13,114 nucleotides of DNA from Candidatus Latescibacterota bacterium. GTDB lineage: Bacteria; JAAXHH01; JABIQT01. The stretch is taken from positions 1 to 13,114 of the forward strand of contig JABIQT010000973.1 of the NCBI GenBank assembly GCA_018667995.1. The letters run 5' to 3'. Below, in pieces: positions 7,048 through 13,114 of the stretch (positions are counted from its first letter, which is position 1; each line of letters begins with the position of its first letter). The position numbers were made by a program, and so were the translations under genes. The notes under the pieces are model-generated. The model ran no database searches. It was not told where the DNA came from and saw only the letters and a program-made list of their open reading frames with translations.

Positions 7048-8469
7048 ATGGACAAGAAACCCAACATAGTTTATGTCTTCGCCGATCAACTGCGTTACCA
7101 GTCTTGCGGGTATGCTGGCGACGCTAAGGCACGAACGCCCCATGTGGATCGTATGGCAGACGAGGGTTCGGACTTCTCAAATGCAGTCGTTTCGATGCCC
7201 GTCTGCAGCGCGTACCGAGCATCGCTTTGGACCGGTAAATACACGACGTCCACGGGTATGGTAATCAATGAACTGCGCATGAATCCTAACCATGAATGCC
7301 TGGCACATCGTCTGACAGCGGGAGGCTACGATACAGGGCATATAGGAAAATGGCATCTCTGGGCGAATGAACTGGGAAACCACCACGATCCAGCGAATGC
7401 CTGGATTCCTCCTGGACCACATCGGCTCGGATTCGACGGCTACTGGGCAGGGTACAACTTTCACCACGAGTACTACGATACTTACTACCACATGGATAGT
7501 CCCGAACGCATTTATCATGACTCAGGTGTATATGAACCGGATGCCCAGACGGACCTCGCTATCGATTTCATAGGACGGCAGGCGGGAAAGGATAAGCCGT
7601 TTGCGCTGTTTCTTTCCATAGGCACACCTCACGACCCGTGGGATAAGGAAAATGTCCCCGCATCCTATTATGATCTCTTCAGGGATACTTCGTTTCCGAC
7701 GCCGATCAACTACCAGGAGGAGCCTGACGTGCCCTACGGAGACGCCTGGTCGGACATACCCAAGAATCCAGATCTCATTGACGAGTGGATGCGGGTATAC
7801 TATGCCATGGTCGCCAATATTGACTGGAATGTTAGTAGACTGCAGGCTGCGATTACGGACGCTGGCATCGAGGATGAGACTATTTTCGTATTTACATCGG
7901 ACCACGGAGAGATGTTCGGGGCGCACGGCCGGATGAAGAAGAATATCTTCTACGAAGAGGCCGCCCGGGTGCCCTTCCTAATGAAGTGGCCTGGACACGT
8001 GTCCGCCGGGCAGAGAACGGACGTCTGCTTGAGCTGTGTCGACATCATGCCGACCTTGCTGGGACTGGTAGGTATTCCGGTTCCCAGTGGCGTTGAGGGA
8101 ATGGATCTGAGCCACTGGGCCCTAGGAGAACCCGGACCTGAACCGGATGCCGCCTTCATGCAGAATACGGGAGCCTGTGCCGCCTGGGAGAATGGGCATG
8201 AGTGGCGGGGACTGCGGGACAAAAAGTACACATATGCCGTTTATCGAGTCAATGGTGTCGAGCTGCTATTCGATCACACCAACGATCCGTATCAGATGCG
8301 CAACCTTACGGAAGATCCGGCGCATTGCGATCCGCTGAACCGCTTCAGAAAGATGATTGCGGCGAAGATGACATCGATCAATGACACCTTCGAAGAATCT
8401 GTGTGGTACAAGGAACACTGGATATCAGAGGACAGGAGAATTCTTCGGACGGCCACATTGGAAGGATGA
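7048..8469 (+). CDS. Sulfatase (alkaline phosphatase superfamily), Cys-x-Ala-x-Arg type, no signal peptide
   Basis: A 473-residue type I sulfatase. Key segments are NIVYVFADQ (D13 and Q14 at the calcium site), PVCSAYRASLWTG with C53 as the residue to be turned into formylglycine and R57 beside it, GHIGKWHL (K101, H103), TPHDPW (H195) and FTSDHGEMFGAHG (D285, H286), followed by K297/K298. This order is complete for the family, so the enzyme is probably active if matured. The maturation motif is C-S-A-Y-R, with Ala where formylglycine-generating enzyme targets usually have Pro. No signal peptide is seen, so a cytoplasmic, small-molecule substrate is more likely than an extracellular polysaccharide. 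AGGAG lies nine bases ahead of the ATG, and a good promoter lies further up. It is convergent with the next gene, 132 bases away. Substrate (aryl, choline, sugar or other sulfate ester) is unknown; some family members are phosphonate or phosphate hydrolases. Confidence 0.92.
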   Translation: MDKKPNIVYVFADQLRYQSCGYAGDAKARTPHVDRMADEGSDFSNAVVSMPVCSAYRASLWTGKYTTSTGMVINELRMNPNHECLAHRLTAGGYDTGHIGKWHLWANELGNHHDPANAWIPPGPHRLGFDGYWAGYNFHHEYYDTYYHMDSPERIYHDSGVYEPDAQTDLAIDFIGRQAGKDKPFALFLSIGTPHDPWDKENVPASYYDLFRDTSFPTPINYQEEPDVPYGDAWSDIPKNPDLIDEWMRVYYAMVANIDWNVSRLQAAITDAGIEDETIFVFTSDHGEMFGAHGRMKKNIFYEEAARVPFLMKWPGHVSAGQRTDVCLSCVDIMPTLLGLVGIPVPSGVEGMDLSHWALGEPGPEPDAAFMQNTGACAAWENGHEWRGLRDKKYTYAVYRVNGVELLFDHTNDPYQMRNLTEDPAHCDPLNRFRKMIAAKMTSINDTFEESVWYKEHWISEDRRILRTATLEG

Positions 8470-8601
8470 CCTGTTCCGCAGGGCCATATTCAGATATCAG
8501 CTTGTTTGACTGGAATAGAAGCTATCTGGGACACCGAGCAATCAAGATGCGCCCAAGCCGACATGCAAACGCCTGTTTCCACATCCCGTAGAGTGTGGAG
8601 A

Positions 8602-9696
8602 TCAGCGACGTGAACCGCGGTTCCACTGGCGCATGACCGTAGGGTCGGTACGGACAAGTTGCAGGATTTCGCTTTCCTGCACCCCTTGCTCCGCATATCG
8701 CCGGCCTACCTCATTGTTATTGTAATCCTGTTGACGTTCCATCCGGCTATTGCCCGTGGGACCTGACTCATGGGAATCGGTGACCTTTTTTGCGAATTCG
8801 GGTCCGAATTCCCGGGTAAGCAAGTAACTCCAGAGCACATGGCGATAAGGATCTTGAGGTACGGAGCTGTCTCCTGCATACGCCGATCTCGCCGTAGTCT
8901 CGGCCCGGTCCTTTATGGAAAACAAGAGAGGGGCTTTTGCGGGATTCTCGGCGATGATATCTATTTCCGGTTCTGTTAACTTATCATCGAAGAGCTGCGA
9001 TATCCTGGCTATGTCTTCTCTGTTCACCACCACGACGGTACGCCCCGCCTGCTCCTCCGTGTGGATATTGGCTTCGACCATCGAACCACGAACTGGCATG
9101 GTTGCAGTGCCGTCAAATCTGATGTATGCGTCTGTACTGCCGGTCCTGGCCAGGTCAAGAAATCTCTGGGCCATCTGTTTTGAACTCTGAACCGGGTCCT
9201 GCATATCTACCCGCATTTCTGTTTCAAATAGTCTTCCTACCACGCTCCCTGATCCGAGATTCCCGGCCATATCAGCCATGGAAGAGCTTACCGGTGAAAT
9301 CGAAAAGTTAGTAGCGGTCAGAATGGCGGTACCTGCAGAAATATTGGTGATCCCGGCTGTGATATCCTGGGCCTTGATCTCAAAGGCTACGCGTTCAAGC
9401 GGTAGTGCCGCGCGCGCGCGATCCATGGCCTGCCTCTCCTCGGGTCGAGTCAATGCCGCACTCTCACCGTCGATGCGGAAGCGGACGTTGAGGTTGTTCC
9501 ATGTCATTGATGTAGGAGAAGAGATCCAGAGACTCTCATATTCCGCTCGGTCAATCCGCACGCCGAAGTTGGCCGCCTGGATCCTTGCCAGCGTAATGGC
9601 CTCCTGGGTCAGGCTGTCGAGGATATAATTGGCAGCAAAGTATCCACCGGCAAGGACCAGAATGGCAAGAATGAAAAGGTACTTGAGCAGTTTCAT
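8602..9696 (-). CDS. Membrane-anchored protein with DUF6973-like C-terminal domain
   Basis: A 364-residue protein with one N-terminal membrane segment (about residues 4-25, KYLFILAILVLAGGYFAANY) and the rest probably periplasmic or outside. Residues 30-260 form a strand-rich region with sequence character like AsmA/YdgA-type or DUF945-type inner-membrane proteins (for example AANFGVRIDRAEYESLW); this likeness is weak. The C-terminal 80 residues carry an ordered motif set, PYRHVLWSYLLTREFG (R285, H286, W289), TDSHE (D307, H309, E310), N316, and DYNNNEVGRR (D324, N326-N328), matching the pattern I associate with DUF6973, a domain of unknown and possibly enzymatic role. The start is supported by GGGAG (9706-9710 on the opposite strand) nine bases ahead. 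No neighbour explains its role, and it appears to be a single-gene unit. Confidence 0.75.
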   Translation of the reverse strand: MKLLKYLFILAILVLAGGYFAANYILDSLTQEAITLARIQAANFGVRIDRAEYESLWISSPTSMTWNNLNVRFRIDGESAALTRPEERQAMDRARAALPLERVAFEIKAQDITAGITNISAGTAILTATNFSISPVSSSMADMAGNLGSGSVVGRLFETEMRVDMQDPVQSSKQMAQRFLDLARTGSTDAYIRFDGTATMPVRGSMVEANIHTEEQAGRTVVVVNREDIARISQLFDDKLTEPEIDIIAENPAKAPLLFSIKDRAETTARSAYAGDSSVPQDPYRHVLWSYLLTREFGPEFAKKVTDSHESGPTGNSRMERQQDYNNNEVGRRYAEQGVQESEILQLVRTDPTVMRQWNRGSRR

Positions 9697-10446
9697 AAAC
9701 TGGATCTCCCTACTAAATATTGTTGATGAGTGGCAGTTGACAGGAACCAGGTATTGTCTATTGTATCGGTCAGCGCTGAATCAGTATGCCGATTCGGTGC
9801 GCACCCGCATGTGGGACGTGAAAGCTAAGACTGCGTCTTGGTACAAGCACCAATTGGATTTGTTCATGTGATCCAGAGATTATATCAGCGCGGCCGCAAT
9901 ATAGCGTTTACCGTGCGTGCGTAGCAAGTATCGAGTGCCCTGGTACACTTCAGATGGGGGCCCCGGTCCGCGGTGGAGGTGAACGCGATTTGTTATGTGC
10001 CCTGCGTTACTGCGTCGCTCAAACAGCTGGGATGACGGTTGTGTTAAGAATGGTGTGTTCAAGGTGGCTGGGGCTGCCAAACCGATTTACAGCCTCTCCC
10101 GCCCGCCCCTTCCGCGAGTGTTCAGCAAGCTTTGTTCTCTAACTCAACGCTCCTCTGGGGCGTCAAAACTCTTGAATCAAATGAGTTTTACACTTACCAT
10201 CTCCGAATGGGATGGTCACAGAGCTCTCGCCTCTCGCGCCTTTAGAAACCTTAATAATCTGATAGGTCCGTATCGGAGATGAACGAACTCCCATAGATGA
10301 ATACAAGTTCTGCCTCCCGGCTCAGATCATCTCGTACCTGTCACAGTCTGCTCCAAAGACAAAGGCCACATGGATTGGTTGTTATCGTCACATGGCGGCT
10401 GATAGTGATCAGCACCTACTGAAACCCAACTTCAAACCGCTATGCC
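9697..10446. other. 750-base divergent intergenic region without a convincing gene
   Basis: This lies between the minus-strand membrane protein and the plus-strand acetyltransferase. Several short open frames (for example 9995-10282) lack ribosome sites and show no family character. An inverted repeat AAAACTC (10165-10171) and GAGTTTT (10183-10189) has 7-bp arms and could be an operator or chance. A weak promoter-like pair, TTGTTA (10379-10384) and GATAGT (10401-10406) with a 16-base spacer, precedes the acetyltransferase gene. No tRNA fold is seen. Confidence 0.55.
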
Positions 10447-11883
10447 ATGATTTTTACCGAGCCCTTCTTCCTATTCTTCTTTCTGCCTATTCTGCTGTCG
10501 TGCTATTACTTTGTGGGCATCAGGGCACAGAATGTCCTCTTGGTGGCGGCAAGCCTATTTTTCTACGCCTACGGCGAGAGTTATTATCTCCTGTTGTTGC
10601 TGTTCAGTTGCTGTTTCAACTATCTGATTGCGCGGTGGATGGATGGGTATGAAACCGAAAAGATCAGGCGATACTTCCTGGGATTGGGGATCTCCGGAAA
10701 TGTTGGCATGCTGGCTCTGTTTAAATACGCTGATTTTGTGGTGGAGAATATCAACCAGCTGATGACAATTCTTGGAGGCGTTTTCCTCATACCCAGCGCT
10801 GGCTTGCATCTCCCCATAGGCATATCATTCTATACTTTTCAGGCCTTGACCTATCTGATTGACGTCTATCGGAGGCAGGCTCGGGCACAGAGCGGAATCA
10901 TGAACGTCTGTTTGTATATTAGTCTGTTTCCACAGTTAATCGCCGGGCCTATTGTACGATACAGTCAAATGGCCTCGCAGATATATGGCCGAGTATCAAG
11001 TCTGGAGAACGTGACCTACGGAATAAGGCGATTCATCATCGGGCTGGCCAAGAAGGTGGTCATTGCCAATACGCTGGCAACAGCTTCGGATGCCATATTC
11101 GCCATTCCGTTCGAACATCTCACCCCCTCCCTCGCCTGGCTTGGTATCTTCTGCTATACGCTCCAGATTTACTACGATTTTGCTAGTTATTCAGATATGG
11201 CTATTGGTATAGGGTTGATGCTGGGATTTCGTTTCCCGGAGAATTTCAACTACCCGTATGCAGCGGTGTCCGTTACAGACTTCTGGCGTCGCTGGCATAT
11301 GACGCTCTCCAGCTGGTTTCGCGATTATGTCTATATTCCGTTGGGAGGAAACAGGCAAGGCAGAAGTAGACTCTACCTCAACCTGATTCTGGTCTTTTTT
11401 GCCTGCGGGCTCTGGCATGGCGCAAGCTGGAATTTCGTCATATGGGGCCTTCTGCATGGAAGTGTATTGGTCATCGAGCGTCACACCGGTGGCCATGGGA
11501 CCTCAGTGCAGAGAACAGTGCTTCGCCAGATTTATGTGTGGGGCTTCCTCATGTCCAGCTTCGTGGTATTCCGTACAGAATCTATGATAGGCGCCTCGCG
11601 TTACCTTTTCGCCATGATCGGTGCATACAGTGGTACGGGGGTCGAATACCACCCGGGGCTCTATCTGAATACGCCACTCATTCTCATTGTGGGTATTGCC
11701 GTCCTGGGATGCTGGCCTATTCTCCCGGCTCTGAAGGAACATCTGGAACAAGCTATTCCGAAAAGAGTCAGTCGGGGCTGGGTGGATTTCGGAACGTACT
11801 CCGCTTTATTGGCTGTTCTGGGCATCACTATTAGTTTCATGTCGGCCCAGTCGCATGTCCCGTTCATTTACTTCAGGTTTTAA
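10447..11883 (+). CDS. AlgI/DltB-like MBOAT polysaccharide O-acetyltransferase
   Basis: A 478-residue, strongly hydrophobic protein of the membrane-bound O-acyltransferase (MBOAT) family, AlgI type, with about ten or more membrane segments. Recognisable parts are the N-terminus (FFLFFFLPILLSCYYF), NVLLVAASLFFYAYG, the LPIGISFYTFQ loop (122-132), FPQLIAGPIVRY (161-172), YYDFASYSDMAIG, DFWRRWHMTLSSWFRDYVY (H284) and GLWHGASWNF (H324, matching the essential His of AlgI). AlgI passes acyl groups from a cytoplasmic donor across the inner membrane to a periplasmic partner that acetylates a polymer. The N-terminus matches relatives, so the ATG at 10447 is right, although no clear ribosome site precedes it. 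The AlgJ-like partner starts 42 bases downstream, which fits one transcript. The family usual length of about 460-520 residues is met. Confidence 0.92.
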   Translation: MIFTEPFFLFFFLPILLSCYYFVGIRAQNVLLVAASLFFYAYGESYYLLLLLFSCCFNYLIARWMDGYETEKIRRYFLGLGISGNVGMLALFKYADFVVENINQLMTILGGVFLIPSAGLHLPIGISFYTFQALTYLIDVYRRQARAQSGIMNVCLYISLFPQLIAGPIVRYSQMASQIYGRVSSLENVTYGIRRFIIGLAKKVVIANTLATASDAIFAIPFEHLTPSLAWLGIFCYTLQIYYDFASYSDMAIGIGLMLGFRFPENFNYPYAAVSVTDFWRRWHMTLSSWFRDYVYIPLGGNRQGRSRLYLNLILVFFACGLWHGASWNFVIWGLLHGSVLVIERHTGGHGTSVQRTVLRQIYVWGFLMSSFVVFRTESMIGASRYLFAMIGAYSGTGVEYHPGLYLNTPLILIVGIAVLGCWPILPALKEHLEQAIPKRVSRGWVDFGTYSALLAVLGITISFMSAQSHVPFIYFRF

Positions 11884-11925
11884 CGGCAGGAATTGCTGAT
11901 TATTATTCTTACGGGGAATACATCC

Positions 11926-13050
11926 ATGTGCCGAAGAGGCGCACTGGCCATATGTGTGGTCTTTGTTCTCATTCTTTATCTTCCTCTGGTCGGGCGGGTA
12001 TATTCGTTAATGGGCCAAGACGGCGCTATCGAGGACGTGCTCTATGACGCTTTTCCCAACTATGATTTCGGGAATCCATCGGCACTCGCTGTGATGACGA
12101 AATACCCGTCCTACTTCAACAAATATCACGTATTCCGGAAGGACCTCATCAGCTGGTACGCTAAGACTCACTTGGAGATTCTTGGGGTCTCATCGAATAA
12201 TAGGGTGGTTGTAGGATCGGAGGGCTGGCTGTTTCTGAACGAATTCGATGAAGCCATGACCTACTTCCGTGGCATGAAGCCATTTCGCGAAGAAGATCTC
12301 TCAGCGTGGAGGCAGGCGTTGGAGGCAAAACGGGACTGGCTGGAGCGCCGAGGTATTCGGTATCTTTTCGTGGTAGCCCCCAACAAGCACTCCATATATG
12401 GGGAATACATCCCTGAAGACTATAACAAGGCCCGTGAAACCTCGCGATTAGATCAACTGTCGGCTGAACTAAGAGCAAACTCTAAGGTTCGATTGGTTGA
12501 TTCACGCCTGGCATTAAATCGAGAAAAAGCCACTGTGGATCTGTACTATCGCAGAGACTACCACTGGAATGACCTTGGGGCCTTCATCGCCTATGGACAG
12601 ATAGCCCTAGCATTGCAAGAAATGTTCCCGGACATTGTACCGATTTCGGCCTCCGAGCTGGAGTCCGAACTGAGGACTGATCCTATGGATCTGCTCTTAC
12701 TCTTAGGCATCAATGAGGGGCCGCACATGGAGTCGGAGCATCTCATGTTAAAAGGAAAAACGCGATTGGCAAGCGAGATACTCCCTGCCAGTGGAGGCCC
12801 CGCTTCCGATTCCATCACTTCTGTTATCCCCAAGGCCGTTATGTTTCATGATTCCTTTGGTCCCACGCTCCAGACGTTTCTGTCGCCCCATTTTGAACGG
12901 ATCCTGTACGTCGACCAACGACAGTACCAGCCGGGTACTATTGACACGTTGATCATCAATGAGGAACGTCCCGATATCGTTATTGAGGAAGTGGTGGAAC
13001 GTGATCTAATGAAGCCGGCGCCGCTGGATCCATTTGTGAACCATAAATGA
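11926..13050 (+). CDS. AlgJ/AlgX-like SGNH-type acetyltransferase partner
   Basis: A 374-residue protein with an N-terminal signal anchor (about residues 7-24, LAICVVFVLILYLPLVG) and a periplasmic SGNH-like domain as in AlgJ, AlgX and similar O-acetylation proteins. Seen are VVGSEGWLFLN (95-105), FVVAPNKHSIYGEYIP (148-163), YYRRDYHWNDLGA (D211 and H213, matching the D-x-H of the family, which more often reads DTHW) and MFHDSFGP (D309, S310, the catalytic Ser). All three triad residues are present. The frame could begin at a TTG at 11893, but the ATG at 11926 is preferred because GGGGA (11913-11917) lies eight bases ahead and the signal anchor then starts where expected. It is expected to take acetyl groups from the AlgI-like protein just upstream and place them on an exported polysaccharide. 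The polymer is unknown. Confidence 0.85.
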   Translation: MCRRGALAICVVFVLILYLPLVGRVYSLMGQDGAIEDVLYDAFPNYDFGNPSALAVMTKYPSYFNKYHVFRKDLISWYAKTHLEILGVSSNNRVVVGSEGWLFLNEFDEAMTYFRGMKPFREEDLSAWRQALEAKRDWLERRGIRYLFVVAPNKHSIYGEYIPEDYNKARETSRLDQLSAELRANSKVRLVDSRLALNREKATVDLYYRRDYHWNDLGAFIAYGQIALALQEMFPDIVPISASELESELRTDPMDLLLLLGINEGPHMESEHLMLKGKTRLASEILPASGGPASDSITSVIPKAVMFHDSFGPTLQTFLSPHFERILYVDQRQYQPGTIDTLIINEERPDIVIEEVVERDLMKPAPLDPFVNHK

Positions 13051-13112
13051 GGGACTTGCTGTCGTTGGCAGTAGGACCGCTTATTGTCGCGGTTGAGGGT
13101 AGAACAAGTCTC
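13051..13112 (+). other. Nested stem structure after the AlgJ-like gene
   Basis: GGGACTTG (13051-13058, directly after the stop codon) pairs with CAAGTCTC (13105-13112) with one wobble. Inside, ACCGC (13076-13080) pairs with GCGGT (13089-13093) around an eight-base loop. It could be a 3'-end structure of the operon mRNA. No T-run is visible before the window ends at 13114. Confidence 0.25.
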
Positions 13113-13114
13113 AG

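Noticed and set aside
8612-8623. Perfect 12-base palindrome GAACCGCGGTTC
   Set aside because: It lies within the last codons of the membrane protein gene, has no loop for a hairpin, and a few 12-base palindromes are expected by chance in 13 kb.
10165-10189. Inverted repeat AAAACTC/GAGTTTT as a terminator or operator
   Set aside because: The stem is AT-rich, the loop is 11 bases, nothing transcribes into it, and about ten such short stems are expected by chance; kept only as a remark in the intergenic entry.
9995-10282. 95-codon plus-strand open frame in the second divergent gap
   Set aside because: It has no ribosome site, Ser/Arg-rich low-information sequence, no recognisable domain, and other frames of similar length overlap it.

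Overview
This window looks like a piece of a mid-GC chromosome from an uncultured bacterium. By gene content alone (a PhyH dioxygenase, a Gfo/Idh/MocA oxidoreductase, an enolase-superfamily dehydratase, a sulfatase and a CocE-type hydrolase close together) it resembles heterotrophic, often marine or host-associated lineages such as Poribacteria, Latescibacterota or planctomycete-like groups. That placement is inference. No rRNA, tRNA or marker gene is present. I see no phage, transposase, integrase or CRISPR array.

Layout. The left part (2-3628) reads on the plus strand: the 3' end of a CocE/NonD-type hydrolase, a PhyH-family dioxygenase 11 bases after it, then after a 336-base gap a Gfo/Idh/MocA dehydrogenase, and a 95-residue acidic protein of unknown function. 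The middle (3743-6305) reads on the minus strand: a mandelate racemase/muconate lactonizing enzyme-type dehydratase and a D-isomer-specific 2-hydroxyacid dehydrogenase. They are separated by a 292-base gap holding three degenerate copies of a purine-rich CACAGAGACAC-like repeat. A 742-base divergent gap follows. It carries two terminator-like hairpins with no obvious gene to terminate and a near-consensus sigma70 promoter in front of a plus-strand sulfatase (7048-8469). Convergent to the sulfatase is a membrane-anchored protein (8602-9696) whose C-terminus resembles the DUF6973-type 'RHxxW...DxHE...DxxNN' domain. After a second long divergent gap (750 bases), a two-gene unit encodes an AlgI-like MBOAT O-acetyltransferase and an AlgJ/AlgX-like SGNH-type partner (10447-13050).

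How the genes may work together. The enzymes from 2 to 8469 fit a scavenging or catabolic neighbourhood for an oxidised, sulfated or esterified sugar or polyol: ester or amide hydrolysis, oxygenation, sulfate removal, NAD(P)-dependent oxidation, acid-sugar dehydration and 2-keto-acid reduction. No transporter or regulator is in view and no substrate can be named. The AlgI/AlgJ pair is a separate module, expected to O-acetylate an exported polysaccharide, but no polymer synthase lies in the window. Several enzymes depart from family norms at key residues: HxG instead of HxD in the PhyH protein, Cys-x-Ala-x-Arg in a sulfatase without signal peptide, and an Ile at the usual catalytic Glu position in the 2-hydroxyacid dehydrogenase. 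These are the most testable oddities. I did not find convincing evidence of a wholly new multi-gene system.
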